A stretch of DNA of 64,000 nt from contig NC_030998.1 of assembly GCF_000149955.1 (NCBI RefSeq), forward strand, positions 1,530,020 through 1,594,019, written 5' to 3'. Made by a program: the position numbers and the translations under genes. The notes below the pieces were generated by a model. That model did not search any database. It had not been told where the DNA came from and was given only the letters and a program-made list of their open reading frames with translations. This stretch comes from Fusarium oxysporum f. sp. lycopersici 4287 (lineage: Eukaryota; Ascomycota; Sordariomycetes; Hypocreales; Nectriaceae). Shown piece after piece: positions 21,366-33,602 of the stretch; within the stretch, counting starts at the first letter, position 1, and each line of letters starts with the position of its first letter.

Positions 21366-22643
21366 TCATTTATCAGCGTTCAGTACTGGATATTCTGGAA
21401 GTTGCCAGTTGGCGATCTTGGAATCAAGGCCCATTCCTTGATCTAGCTTGAACCACGATGCCATTCTTGCCAACGTGTGAAGTATCTGCACTCCAAATTG
21501 CGTCTTTGGCGCAAATACTGCTCTAGCGAATGCGCTCTGGTCGCCCTGCAGAGACGTCGCTATTGGTCGAAAGACTTCCTCATATCTCTTGACACCCTGT
21601 ACAACTCCTTTGCTGGGGTCTTGATTGTACAGAGTCGCTACTTCGCCAGCGAGTATGTACGATCCGACGATACCCCATGTTGTTCCAAAGCCATTTGCAG
21701 TCTGAGCATGCGCTGCGTCGCCGAGGGTTACGACACGTCCTTTGGACCATGATCCCGGAGGTAGTCGAACTTCTTGGCAGGGCGTGGAGTAGAGATCATC
21801 TGCATCTGGAGAATTCTTCAACGCATCCATGAACCGACCACTTTCCCATTTTCCGTCTGCAAAAACATCCGCCCAAGCAGCCTTGAGATCATCCAGCTTT
21901 CCCGACTTGTGCGCCGCTGCAAGGCCCTCATTCTGACTCTGTATGTTCATGTACACGCGTGTCATCTCCGGGTTATCCTTTCTTGTACCGAGCCAGCGTG
22001 AGCCAGGCAAATGGCAGAATGTGAAGCGGTTCGTATCGTGCGGTTTCGACAAAGCGCTGAAGAAGCCGATATAACCACCAAGGAAATGTCGTGGATCTGG
22101 AGCATCAGGTCCAAGCATGAGTTGTCGTGTCCTCGAACCCGTCCCATCAGCCGCGACGACGAGATCAAAGTCGTCTTTCTGGCCATCATCAAACCCAACA
22201 TGGACCTTTCCATTCGGATCACTCTCATCATCCTGCGTCAAGCTCGCAACACTTGTTCCAAAGCGATGCTTCACATTCTTCTTCCCCTCTGTGAGCCCCA
22301 ACAGAATATTGACAAGATCACCACGCATAATCTCATACTCCGTCGTGACACTCTGATTCCCAGTGCCACTCTCAATCGTCGGGAAAAACGCCTTTGTTCG
22401 ACCATTTGTGTCAACGAGCTGTGTTCCGACTTCATGAACATGCTTAGCGCGTATCGCAGGCTCAATACCCATTTTCTTCATGACCGCCACGCCTTGGTGG
22501 CGAAGATCAAGCTGTTGACCTGTTGTTCTGGCTTTGGGGGAGCGCTCAATGAGGGTGATTTCTGCGCCGGTGCGGGAGAGCCAGTGGGCTACTGAGGGAC
22601 CGGCGATGCCTCCGCCTACAACGAGGACTTTGAGGGTGGACAT
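21366..22643 (-). CDS. FAD-dependent monooxygenase (PHBH/UbiH-type)
   Basis: Single exon, 425 aa. The Rossmann motif VVGGGIAGPSVAHWL near residues 8-22 binds the ADP part of FAD. The DG motif is present (VVAADGTGSRTRQ) and so is the GD motif (GRVVTLGDAAHA), so all three group-A flavoprotein hydroxylase signatures are intact. Such enzymes use NAD(P)H and O2 to hydroxylate aromatic or polyketide-like substrates. The C-terminal part (FARAVFAPKTQFGVQI) is like fungal TetX-type members. No partner biosynthetic gene is adjacent; its neighbours are a 7TM protein and a glycine-rich protein. Substrate unknown. Confidence 0.92.
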   Translation of the reverse strand: MSTLKVLVVGGGIAGPSVAHWLSRTGAEITLIERSPKARTTGQQLDLRHQGVAVMKKMGIEPAIRAKHVHEVGTQLVDTNGRTKAFFPTIESGTGNQSVTTEYEIMRGDLVNILLGLTEGKKNVKHRFGTSVASLTQDDESDPNGKVHVGFDDGQKDDFDLVVAADGTGSRTRQLMLGPDAPDPRHFLGGYIGFFSALSKPHDTNRFTFCHLPGSRWLGTRKDNPEMTRVYMNIQSQNEGLAAAHKSGKLDDLKAAWADVFADGKWESGRFMDALKNSPDADDLYSTPCQEVRLPPGSWSKGRVVTLGDAAHAQTANGFGTTWGIVGSYILAGEVATLYNQDPSKGVVQGVKRYEEVFRPIATSLQGDQSAFARAVFAPKTQFGVQILHTLARMASWFKLDQGMGLDSKIANWQLPEYPVLNADK

Positions 22644-23807
22644 TTTATGGAAATAGTGGGATATGAATGACGAAGAATTGATCTGATAACTTTATTTGAG
22701 ATACGAGTCTAAATACACAGTGATATCGGTGATTTGATCCGGCATTTTTGAGGTGAATGGCCCGTCTTACACCAAAACACCGAGATGATCGTGCAGCCAA
22801 CACGCAATGTTTCGCAAAGTGCCACTCAATTCAGCCACAGACTATAAGATCGGGGCTTTTGACCCGTCAATTGCGTTGTCGGATCTAAGGCTTAATTTCC
22901 CCGGGCAGATCAGATCATTTTCTCGTTGCGCAGGTATCGCGGGCCGTCGTGTAATTTTCGCATTCCCAATTGAGGATGTTGAGGCGAGCTACATCGCGCA
23001 CGCAGACTCATCTGCAGCCAACAGTCTACTCAGTCGCCCTCACTTCAAGCGCCGGGCCTTATACGTAATTGTCATTGTCAAATCCCAATGACCTGATTTC
23101 TTATCGCTGACGTGTTGGTCCTCCTCCAAAAACCGCCCCCGATCCATGACGGTCCAGAACAGCTTGTTGGTTGTAGGTGATAGGCATCCACCACGACATC
23201 ACAGCCCCAAACTAGAACATGCAAGGCATAGCCCAAGGCCTTCTAGAAGGAAGAAAAGAACCCTTCCATTTTCGCATTCAATCAGATGTCCTGCTTGGCG
23301 TTGATCTCACGCCCAGCCTTGCAGCGATTGCATAAAAATCGCCGCCCGAGTAGATCTCCAAGGCTTAGCTCTAAGAATTCTGCTGCCTGCTTCTCAGGTG
23401 TAGCCGGGCGGTGGCTGTAGCCTTCGTTATTAGCCTAACAGCGATTGCTCCAATAACGTGCATGACCCCGCGTCGACCCCGCAGATTTGTTAGTGCACCA
23501 GCAAATCGCCTACAGGATCAATCGGATCATCGGCATGATTTTACCCTTGTGATCATTCCGCTGGCTTGCTTATCCAGCCAGTCACACACACGCTGCACTG
23601 CCTCGCTTGTCCACAAATGATGTAAACGCGGAGGACATGGCAAGATCGAGGGGTCTCGCATCGCGGCACAGTTCCGTGATATAAACTGCCAAGTTTCCAT
23701 CTCAACCTTTACAGTCAAACAACAATAAGACAATTGCCAAAACAATCAACCTCATTGACCCGAACAAGAATACTATTACTCGCATATTATTTACACATTT
23801 CGTTACC
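22644..23807. other. Divergent intergenic region of 1.16 kb
   Basis: Promoters of the monooxygenase (left) and the glycine-rich-domain gene (right). The short ORFs at 22807-23091 and 23411-23620 show no features worth calling. Confidence 0.5.
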
Positions 23808-26222
23808 ATGACTGCTCCTCCGGCTTATCAGGCCGTGGATGATACACCAGCACCCGGCCCAGATGACCTCACAGCACCTTTCACAGATCTTCAAATCGAC
23901 TCCCTCCCCCACGAACCAGACTCCAGCACCTGCCTCGCCCATCTCCGTCTTCTTTTCGCATTTGAAGCGCTAAAAGAAGACATTGGCTACACAGATGGTC
24001 TTTGGGGATTATGGGATACTCGCGCCGATGGAAACATTGTAGTCCATGAGAATGGCGATGTCGATGAGCATCCCGCTGCAGGGGAGTTTAACCATGAACT
24101 GGAGGATAAGAAGAAGTCGCTGAGTAAAGTGCGCGAGAAGCGATGGGCGCTGTTTGTCGCGAGGGCTGTTGATCGGTATGAGGCGTGGTGGAATTCACTG
24201 CCGACGGAATTGATGCCTTTGACGGAGGGTGATATGAGTGATAAGAATTCTCCGTCTTTTGTGCAGTTTCCTATCGGAGAGTCGCCTCGTTGGTGGGAGA
24301 AGAAGGCCCTTCCCCCTCTTGGTGAGTCAATCCAACTACAGAAGAAGGCAAGCACTGACGATTCCAGATGTCCTGATGGTATATCACTCACACATGTTGA
24401 ACCCCTACAACTTCCTCGAAGACTGCATCCGCCAGGGCCACCGTCAATTCTGGCAGTCCGGCATGCCATGGAGTCTCGTCAACGCCGCAATCGACGGCTC
24501 CTTCAGCTACAACGTCTCTGACGACGACAAGGCACGCTGGGTCGCCCAAACAGGCCGTCAATGGGACAACGTCGACGATCCCCTCGTCAAGACGATCGCC
24601 TGCCCTAACAAGAATTGTGCTCAACCATTCGACGTCCCATGGACTACCTGCGGTCTCAAAGAAACACCCAAGTCGCCAGACCGACCAGGCTTAATGGGCG
24701 CAGGCTACGGCGACATCAGATTTGAGGCGCGGTGTCCAAAGTGTAACACCCGCATCACCAAAGAGACTCTCAGTGTCGCCAAGTTCTGCAAAGATGCAGA
24801 TAATATCATTTTCAAGAGTCAGCCTATGCCTGGAACGATGCTCTGGCCCAACAGCGGAACACCCGTTCCCATCACCGTGCGTAAAGGATCTTTATTTGAC
24901 CAGCGCATGTTCCCCAATCGCATGATTCAGCATGTTTTGCGCCTTCAGATCCAGAATCTTCTTGATTCACCGGATCCTGAGGACCCGCCTACTATGGAGA
25001 CTGTGCGCAAGTTGATTGAGTCTGAGGCGCTTCTCAAACCAAGTGCTCTCGCTACTATCCACGGCAACGTCGCAAGCGGACGAATGGGCCTCGTACCAGC
25101 GTTCTCGAAAGTCTGTATCCGAAAGATGATGTCTCGCTACTGGGAGAACTTCAGCCCTTTTGCTCTTGATCTCTGCGGCGCTGTGATGCGACAGGGAATT
25201 TTTGCTGAAAAGATGTGCAAGCTTGATTGGCTACACTCTCCCACCGCGCGAGAGACCATGGACAGATGCTGCTTGAAGTATAATCGCTTCATGAGAATCA
25301 TCGCCAAGAACCCCAAGAAGACTGCTGTTCCTACCCTCGATGTTGATCTTGGCTGGCATACCCACCAACTCATGCCGTTGTCGTACTTTATGTACACCAC
25401 GAAGCGAGTGTTTAAATACGTGAGACACGATGACAAGATCGAGGATGAGAAGTTGAACGATGGGTTTGAGTGGACGAGCAAGATCTACCAAGAAATGTTT
25501 GACGAGGTTTACTCAGAGTGTACATGCTGGTACTGCGAAAGCGTGAGAGCCGCGCACGTCACATCAATCGGACGAGTTCTCAAGCTCTCTCACAGCGAGA
25601 AGAGTAAGCCACCCCCCTTTCGAAGAAGAAGCATGACTAACAAATCTAGTTGCCGACAAGTTTTACGAGTCTGGCGCCGCAGATATGTGTCCTCCCGACA
25701 ACTCGGCCCATATCTCCTCTCACAACGCCGTCCGAACGTCAAACGAGGGCCTCGTCGCAGCAAGCCACGTTGAAAAAGTGCAAAACAGACTGCGTGAGGT
25801 TCAAAACAAGCGTCTCGAAGAGAACTACCAAAAAGCGTGCAAACGCGCCGAGAAGAAGGGTCGCAAGCTTCCTTCCAAGGACCAGTACTACGATCACTGG
25901 GGTTATTCCTACTGGAGTAAGTTTAACTCCCCCTTTCCTAAATATCGAATGTTGACTGACATGTGTAGTGTACGGACCTTTTATGGCACCCGTTGTGTTT
26001 GTTCCGGTGGCGTACGCCTATGGAGCTGCGCCTGGATGTGCGGCGGGAAGTTGTGGAGGTAATGCAGCGGGCGGAGGATGTGCGAGTGGTGGAGATGGTG
26101 GTGGTGGATGTGCTGGGGCGGCTTGTTCTGGAGCAGGAGGCTGTGGAGGAGGAGGATGCGGCGGTGGCGGTGGATGTGGAGGAGGAGGTGGTGGTGGTTG
26201 TGGTGGTGGAGGAGGTTCTTAA
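23808..26222 (+). CDS. Glycine-rich-domain (GRDP/DUF1399-type) protein with Cys-Gly tail
   Basis: About 756 aa in four exons; introns at about 24322-24367, 25603-25650 and 25919-25968. The DUF1399-like repeats include DVLMVYHSHMLNPYNFLEDC and, later, LDVDLGWHTHQLMPLSYFMY, the D-x-x-W/Y-H-x-H-x-L motifs typical of GRDP proteins. Between them are two C-x2-C pairs (CPNKNC, CPKCN). Late in the protein are CTCWYCE and a basic coiled segment. The last exon encodes a hydrophobic start (FMAPVVFVPVAYAYGA) followed by about 60 residues that are almost only Gly and nine Cys. Older annotations sometimes name this family as a sulfonate dioxygenase, which the sequence does not support. Biochemical role unknown. 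Confidence 0.9.
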
Positions 26223-26382
26223 GCAGTTCGCCGGTATATCAGTGGATGAATAAGTTGGTTGGGAGAAGAATGTCTTGAGTGATGCCCCTATAGATAGCTA
26301 ATTTGACCTATGTTAATCACCAGAGACTGAACAATCCTCTCAATAATTACGTCTCCCTTCTGCGTCTATCTGGATCTATCCC

Positions 26383-27575
26383 TCAAGCAAACGGCCCTTC
26401 AAACAACCACTTCCCAATCACCTTCTGAGCCTCTACCAACTTCAACTCAGCGTCCTTCGACAGCTCTTTATCCCCATGAAGCTTCACTAGATTCTCATAC
26501 TTATCATACGCATGAATCTGATCCGGAATCAACAGCCATCTATAACTTCCTTCTTTCGTCTTCGTCTCAAACGAATACCTCTCATCATCCAGTATCAACT
26601 CCCCTTTAGGCCCAATAGTCTCTCTTCCCACAGTTTCATCTCCAATCTCACGACCCGTCAGTCCACAGATCATTCTCCATGATTCTCCTGCCAGCATGTC
26701 AAGCTCGCACGCGAGGAAGAACAAATTAGGCGGGAGTTGATCTTTATCGGCGTAAATAGGATTCAACAATGGATCGTGATGATCTTGACCAGGTACAGAG
26801 TACGCAGCTTCAAAAACAGGCGAAAGCGGAAACAGCATATCCGTCGTCTTTGCTCGAAACCCTCCAAACGAAGGTTTCCACTGCCGAGTCTGTATCTTGT
26901 ACTCTCGCCTCACAGACATATCGACCACTGCATACATAGGCACAGCAGTCTTGATACGGCGCACGCCATCGCCACTGCCGCACATGCTCGGGAGTAGGGA
27001 TACAGAGAGCGCTAGGTTTCCGCCAGCGGAGGAACCCATGATTGCAACGCGGTCATGGTCAATTGGTAGCGATGAGTCGGCGAGAACTGCCAAGACAAGC
27101 GCTTCGAGGTCGTAAGTTGGGGTTGGGAAGTGTACATGCGGTGACTTGGAGTAGTTCAGCGCGACGACGAGAACAGAGTGCATGTTGGCGAATGTGTAGT
27201 TGAAGTGGTCGTCATCACGAGGATCGCCCATGACGAAACCGCCGCCGTGGATGGTAAAGACCGTAGGAAGCTTTTCTTCAGTGGTTTTGTCAAAGGTTTT
27301 GGGAAAGAATATTCTATGACATTTAGATTCTGTCAGAGCTGTGAGTTGAAGACATACCTTATGGATAACTTCGGTCGGCACGCATATGTTTTGGTAAGAG
27401 TCGGCGCGTTGGCAGGTGTGACGATCTTTTCTTTCAGTGAAAGGCCATAATTCGCAACGACGATAAATGCTCGTAGCGCATAGGCTATGACTGAACATTT
27501 GATGGCGGTTAGCTTGGGAAGAGGCTCTTTGAAGCGCCGATGAGCTGCCTCCAGGGTGATTTTGTCGTCTGGCAT
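26383..27575 (-). CDS. Alpha/beta-hydrolase, HSL-type esterase/lipase
   Basis: Two exons joined over a short intron (about 27356-27313); 382 aa from the ATG at 27575. That start is preferred because exon 1 then splices in frame to IFFPKTFDK, whereas the longer unspliced frame reading MAQNRL is not homologous. HGGGF (about residues 95-99) forms the oxyanion hole and GSSAGG (nucleophile Ser about 168) the elbow. The acid and His come late (LACELDML region and IPDQIHAYDKY). Exon 1 has a hydrophobic segment (CSVIAYALRAFIVVANYGL) that could anchor the protein in a membrane. Likely hydrolyses short acyl esters; substrate unknown. Confidence 0.9.
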
Positions 27576-28139
27576 GGTGGAGAAGCGTGTTCAGTGCGTC
27601 AACAAGATCAATTGAGTGGAACACCTGAGGACCAACAGAGGACAGTCTATTCTGCGCCAAAGCAAGAAGATATGCAGATTGGGATAATAAGTAGTGTCTC
27701 GTGCCCCGCTATGTCGTTCGTAACCGAGCGTGCCTCGGGATGCAAGAAAGTCTATCTCGATTCGTTAGAGGAACTTGCGCCGTCAAGGCTGAGAAGCAGT
27801 ACGCAATTGATCATCGTGCATCGCCCTGCATGTGATTCGATGGGAAAGATCCCTGCGTTACGTCCAAGGCAACGCTCGCGATGGGCATTGAGATTTGCCA
27901 ATGACATACACATAAATCATTCCAAAAGCTGTTCTTGAACATCTTGCTACTCATTTTCATACTCTGTGCAGAGTGCTACGTCCCCAGCTGGAAGAAACGA
28001 ACTAACCCTCGGACTTCTCAAACCCCGACGCTAAACCCCTCCCAGCCCCGACATCCCCGAGTCCTCCGCGCCCCCGAAGTCACCGAAACCACTGACGCTC
28101 TCGCTTCTACACCCCTAACTCCCCATCATCATCAATATC
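27576..28139. promoter_or_regulatory. Divergent promoter region, esterase and Zn2Cys6 gene
   Basis: 564 bp between two divergent starts. The side next to the regulator is C-rich and lacks ATGs in the last 200 bases, as in a 5' UTR. Joint control of both genes by the regulator is possible but unproven. Confidence 0.4.
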
Positions 28140-30104
28140 ATGGCCGAACTACGAAAATACGCATGTTCAATGTGTGCCCGACGAAAAGTCAAGTGTGATC
28201 GACAACATCCCTGCTCAAATTGTCAGAAAGGTAGAGCAGAATGTACCTACGAAGCGCCTCCTCCGCCAAAGCCTCGAAAAAGAGCTGCTGATGAGGATCT
28301 GCTGGCGAGGTTGGCGCAGTATGAAAAGTTGATGCAGAAAAACGGTGTGGATTATAGTCAGCATGCTAATGTTTGGGTCTCGTCGGGTTTGGAGGCGAAG
28401 AGGGAGGATGATTCGTCTACAACGTTGTCGGATGCTGCGACGGAGTTGTAAGTCATCCTGTCCATCAATAGCATGTATACTGATACTGATGTATGCAGGT
28501 GTCTTTGGTCAAAGCTGAGTCATGAGGTAAGTCATAACGATAATGATACGTCGCTGCGACTGACATCGTTGCAGCTCAAGTATCCTCCCACGCTTGCACT
28601 GCGTAACAAAGATGACCCTTTCCTCCATTCCTCGCCAGCATTCCACTCCATGATTTTCGACCCTGAATCAAAAGCCTATGAGAATCATCCAGAACCAAAG
28701 CAAATCTTCTTCTTTTGGCAGACCTTTGTCGAATGCGTCAATCCCCTCATTAAGGTTGTTCACGTCCCAAGTCTACAGAAACGCATTCTAGAAGCAAGTT
28801 GGGATCTAGCAAACATACCAAAGCCTCTCTCAGCGCTGATGTTTTCAATTTATCTTCTTTCAGTTACCTCCTTGTCGTCAGAAGCTTGCCAGACGTCCTT
28901 GGGCGAAGACCGAGGAGCATTGCTCACGCGCTATCGCACCGCCACGATACGGGCACTTACAGCAGCCGACTTCATGACGACAAAGGATCTTGAGACTCTT
29001 CAGGCCGTGGTCCTGTTTACCTTCTCAAATCCAGAAACCGACTTGGCCAGTACCATGACGGCCGTTGCAATAAGGGCTGGACAGATGATGGGTCTACACA
29101 AATCAGACACCGACACAAAACTATCCTTCTTCGACAAAGAAATGCGCATTAGACTATGGTGGCAGATAAAAGGCCTCGACTCTCGAGTGCGCGCTAGTTC
29201 AACACCGGGAATCAAACTGGCAAGATCAGAGTTCGGCGATGTTCGCCTCCCCTTCAACATCAACGACGCAGACCTCCATCCAGATATGCTCGAACCTCCA
29301 GTCCAACACACCGGCCCCACAGAAATGGTCTGCGTGCTTATGAAGTTCGAAGTAACGCAGTGGCTTCGCTCATCTCCCAAAGCAGCCAAGGTGTTCGACT
29401 GCATAGCTCCCGGCTTTGGAAGACCTGGAGGATCGACCAAAGCCGAAGACGAAGCTATCAACGAGCTTGAAGCTATTTACACGGAGAAATATCTTGCCAA
29501 GCTTGACAGAGCGGTTCCCTTTCATGACCTGACGTATGCAATGGCCAAACTGGCTATTGCAAGAATGCGCTTTAGGTTACATCACCCTAGAGCTAGAGCA
29601 GCACCTGGTGATGCGGATGTTTACATGACGAAAGAAGATAGCGACATTCTCTTCAACGCAGCACTGTCATTCTTGGAACTCGTCAACGTCGGCTTTGAGA
29701 GTAAATTCTCATCTCAGATGTTTACTCATTTAACATCACTCTACCAAATCGACGCTTGGATCTATGTCATCAGTGAACTCCGCAGACGACCTGCTGGCCC
29801 GAGAATAAATCTGGCGTGGAAGCTTGTCGACAGTTTATATACTGGTCATCCCGAACTTGTGGATAGTGTTGAAAATTCGTTATTTACTGCGTTGGGGAAC
29901 TTGACTTTGGAGGCTTGGGAGGCGAGGCGCAAGGCGCTGAGTGATGCTGATGCTGTACCGGCTTGTATCGAGTTGCTTTGGAGTAAGAGACGTGTTGGAC
30001 AGGGTGATGCTGAGATGGCTGGTAGTGCACTTGATGCGTGGGATCTCAATGTTGGTGATGACCTGCTGGATTGGAATTATTGGAGCGACTTCGTGCGCTT
30101 TTAG
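28140..30104 (+). CDS. Zn2Cys6 fungal transcription factor
   Basis: About 621 aa. The zinc cluster is at the very N-terminus (Cys 9, 12, 19, 25, 28, 35; CSMCARRKVKCDRQHPCSNC), followed by a basic Pro-rich linker and a short helix. Introns at about 28450-28498 and 28528-28575. The second is 48 nt with no stop, so leaving it in would add 16 residues without shifting frame. The middle homology domain is evident: PKQIFFFWQTFVECVNPLIK, VHVPSLQKRILEA, LQAVVLFTFSNPETD, then MRIRLWWQIKGLDSR. It is nuclear, probably a pathway-specific activator. It is divergently placed to the esterase gene and upstream of a LaeA-like methyltransferase on the same strand. No known regulator is recognised. Confidence 0.92.
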
Positions 30105-30835
30105 GCTTTGATGGTAGCTGTAGTACAAACGAAGTGAAAATCGGTAATGGCGTATGAGTTGTACACAGTCGTATTGTCGTACATTTGCAACCATCTCCAA
30201 CGTTTCATGGCGTACATGCAGCTGGTGCAATGTCAAGCCCCTCCAATCGCATCACGACAGCATGAGTGGCTACCAGGTGAACACGTTACAACGGCCCTCC
30301 CAGTCTCAAAAGGTTAAAGATTTTCCATGACCAATAACCAAGCATGCCACAGTTGAAAAGCCTGTCGTGAAGACACCCGGAACAAGGGTCTTGTTAAGCC
30401 GTGGTCGCATTAGCGTAGTTCTCCCCGCAAGCTAATAATGAGAGAAGAGATGATAGCTTCTTCATCAAACAGTTCTTCATGGTCTTTTGAGATATGGTAA
30501 TGGCTCTAGAGGTTCCAGAATAAAGTTACAGGTGCCACAAATGCAGGTAGTACTCGCCAATTCACGATTACTTGCATAATACCCCTTGCGACAAACATAA
30601 CAGAGACAAACACTCCCGTGAACCCCCATCTGCAATGCAACTAGCCCCACCTGTCACTTTCCCATCACTGGATAGCGTCCTCCGTTCATGCATTTCAGCG
30701 CCTGCGGCACAGAAGCAATTTGATATGTCATGTAACCCCCCAAGCCTAGTCAATAAAGCCATAAAGATACCACCGACCCCGCATGCGTGGGTTTATTTTA
30801 TCTCTTTGTGCTGAGGAATAAAACAAAACGAGAAG
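30105..30835. other. Intergenic between regulator and methyltransferase genes
   Basis: No gene is supported. It holds the 3' flank of the regulator and the promoter of the methyltransferase gene. Confidence 0.5.
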
Positions 30836-32183
30836 ATGACGGCTCAAATTGAAGCTGTATGTTACTTACTGTGATGTGATCGACGAGTGCTAATCTTGGT
30901 AGGAACCTGCGTTGGATGTGGGGAACGACACTGAGAGTAACTTTAGTGCTGATAGGTATGTTGATGGAGATATGTGTTGGGATTAAGCTGACGGTGTAGC
31001 GAAACGGAGTCAACGGCCTCGATTACGTCGAGTATTTTCGAGAATAAGTACTTTCAGGGAAGAACTTATGCCAATACCAAATATGGAAAGCATTGGTAAG
31101 ACATTTCGTGATGAGAGTAAGCACCGCTAATGAAACAGGGCTCCCAACGACGAAAAACAACTCGAAGCACTTGATCTCATGTAAGTTCATCGCCAGGAAC
31201 CTTGAGTAGAGATGTTGGCTAACCATCTCAGCCATCATTGGTTGACATTGATGCTCGACGACAAACTCTTTCTTCCTCCCATCGGCGACAACCCTCAGGT
31301 ACGTCTCTTCATCACCATAGACTCCCATCCTCACGCGGTTTAGAAAATCCTCGACATCGGTACGGGAACTGGTATCTGGGCCATAAACGTAGCAGATGAA
31401 TACCCATCAGCCAACGTTATTGCTACAGATATCACTCCAACCCAACCAAGCTTTGTCCCCCCAAACGTTGAGTTTCAGATCGATGATGCTCAACTCGAGT
31501 GGACCTTTGAGCCTGAATCCTTTGACTTTATCCACATTCGATATCTCCAGGGTACTATTGGTGACTGGGATAGGTTGTATGGTCAGATGTACAAGGCTCT
31601 CAAGCCAGGTGGTTGGTTCCAGCATATCGAGCCTGATCTTCAGATGCTTTCTCAAAACCCAGAGATCAAGGTCGACGACGAGCAGTACGTATCCATCCCC
31701 TTCCTCTTTGTCACCACTTCTAAGAAATCTTAGCATCTTCACGCGCTGGGCAAAAGTCTTCACCCAAGTCGGTGAAACCATTGGCTGCACGTTCGACTTC
31801 TCCAACGGCAAACTGTCAACCCTTGCTAAAGACGTAGGGTTCGTATCCGTAACTCCCCAAACGCACAAGATCCCCATTGGACGCTGGCCAAAAGACAAGA
31901 AGAAGAAAGAGCTGGGAACTTTCGTGGGACTGTCGTTTAGCCAGGCTCTCGATGGTTTCGTCAAGTTACCGCTTTGCGAGATTCTCAAGTGGTCTCCCGA
32001 GGAGATGCAGCTCTTTGCGGCAGAGATGAGAAAGATTCTTATGAATCCTAAGACGCAGGCTTTTGGTCATGTGTAAGTTCTTTGTTTTATTCTGGGCGAC
32101 TCAGGCAGCTAATGAGGTGTAGGTTCAGTGTCTATGGGCAGAAGCCTGAGAGGCCGAAGGAGAGTAGTCCAGCAGCGGAGTAG
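30836..32183 (+). CDS. LaeA-like SAM-dependent methyltransferase
   Basis: Reconstructed in eight exons, with small introns at about 30857-30901, 30955-30998, 31095-31137, 31185-31224, 31301-31345, 31685-31733 and 32073-32122. The product is about 335 aa. The N-terminus is acidic (LDVGNDTESNFSADSETEST), then GRTYANTKYGKHWAPNDEKQ and LMLDDKLFLPP lead into motif I, ILDIGTGTGIWAI (about residues 95-107). IATDITPTQPSFVPPNV, FDFIHIRYLQG and LKPGGWFQHIE follow as in fungal methyltransferase-domain proteins related to LaeA. Members include secondary-metabolism enzymes and regulators; substrate unknown. The start is supported by a continuous spliced frame from the ATG. The acidic Ser/Thr leader is usual for this family. 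Confidence 0.87.
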
Positions 32184-32763
32184 TGTCTCGCTTTGTTGCA
32201 CGGAGATTGCGAGATAGAGATACTTGAATGACTTATGAAGTTTATGTTAGTTCACTGCAAGGCTGATACTACGTCGATATACCCCTCGGTATTGTGACAA
32301 GCGACGTATTGCAAGCTCCTCCTCTGAACCTATCTAAGAATAAATTCCTTACGTCCAGTCCTTCGCGCGATAGGAATAACTCTTTCGACCTTTGCCTGGG
32401 AGATGTAGCGAGATTCGGATAGCAAAGTAATTTTATTGCTACCATGCATCTCAACATGCGACCTTCAGAGATCAGCCGAGTTCGACTCATACATAGCTCG
32501 GAACTAAGACGCATCAAATGCTGAAGTGGTATATCTTCCCGAATTCAAGTTCCACTCGAAGACCTTTGAAACGTCGAGCCTGCTCATCGGCAAGGCACAA
32601 CCTGAAGGTGACGGGCGATGAATGGAGGGGCGACCAGTCTTCAGATAACATTATATCCTGACTCTATTGTATTGTTTTCTCCAAGTCCAATGCAACCAAT
32701 CCAAATGCAAATATTTTACAAGATCTAAAGTACTTCTCCAAACCAGGGCCTATCCAGTACCTT
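32184..32763. other. Convergent intergenic region
   Basis: Between the 3' ends of the methyltransferase (plus) and GH16 (minus) genes. Nothing else is seen. Confidence 0.5.
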
Positions 32764-33602
32764 CTAAGCAGTGTCGTAGTACATCTCAATCTTCTTAATC
32801 TTAAACACAGCATTCTGCTTGGGAGGTCCAGCGCTCCAGCCCTTATCACCATTGGACCAGTTATTCCAGATCCAAGGTCCAGGCACGTTGGGAACATCCT
32901 TCTTGGTAGACCACTGCTTAACGCCATCAACATAAAACTGAACAAGACCCTTGGTCCAGTCAATTCGGTATTCGTGCTCGGTAGTAGTAGGGTTTGAAGG
33001 AGGAAGGACAGGCTTGTGAGAAGGCTCGCCGTCGCCGTCGTTGTCTTGGTTCGTGAACCATAGTCTACGAATGCCGTCGTAGTTGGACTCGGACTTTGGG
33101 TCGGAGAGCCACTCGATGTCGGTCTCTTGGCTGTCGGATTGGTAGAAGAACATCCCTGAGACTGTCAGTGTATCGCCAATTGAGACGAATGGGAGAATGT
33201 ACCGTTGCAAACACCTGCAGGCTCGCTAAGGATAGCTGTCGTTCGGACAGAAGCGTACTTGATGTTCTCAATCTCAGTCGCAACCTCAGCAGCCTTGTAG
33301 GGCTTGGACTTCTGGCCGCCAGGGACCGTCAACTCAAGATATCCATTGCGGACTTTGACGCCAGATGGTGTGAAAACGTGGGTCTTTCCAACGGGATAGT
33401 CGCTCGAGTAAAGACCCTCAGGAAGACTCTTGCCATTGAAGGTCCAAACCTTCTTGTTGGCGAACTTTGTCGCGCGGTCGACGATGTAATGACCGTCCTC
33501 CAACTTTGGCTCTGGGGATCGCTTCGTAGTGCATCCCTTAGGCGAGGCAGCCGCCAGGCCAAGCACTGTGAACGCGACGGAGACGTAGGACGCGATATGC
33601 AT
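32764..33602 (-). CDS. Secreted GH16-family glycoside hydrolase
   Basis: 263 aa in two exons with an intron at about 33202-33156. The start at 33602 gives a clear signal peptide (MHIASYVSVAFTVLGLAAAS). The longer frame upstream is not used. The catalytic GH16 motif reads QETDIEWLSD, with the two Glu flanking Asp as nucleophile and acid/base. WTKGLVQFYVDGVKQW and WIWNNWSNGDKGWSAGPP complete the jelly-roll pattern. GH16 enzymes act on beta-1,3 or mixed-linkage glucans, so cell-wall or plant-glucan hydrolysis outside the cell is likely. No GPI signal is visible. Intact. Confidence 0.9.

Noticed and set aside
22011..22595. 194-aa plus ORF
   Set aside because: Antisense to the flavin monooxygenase, whose three flavin motifs are intact.
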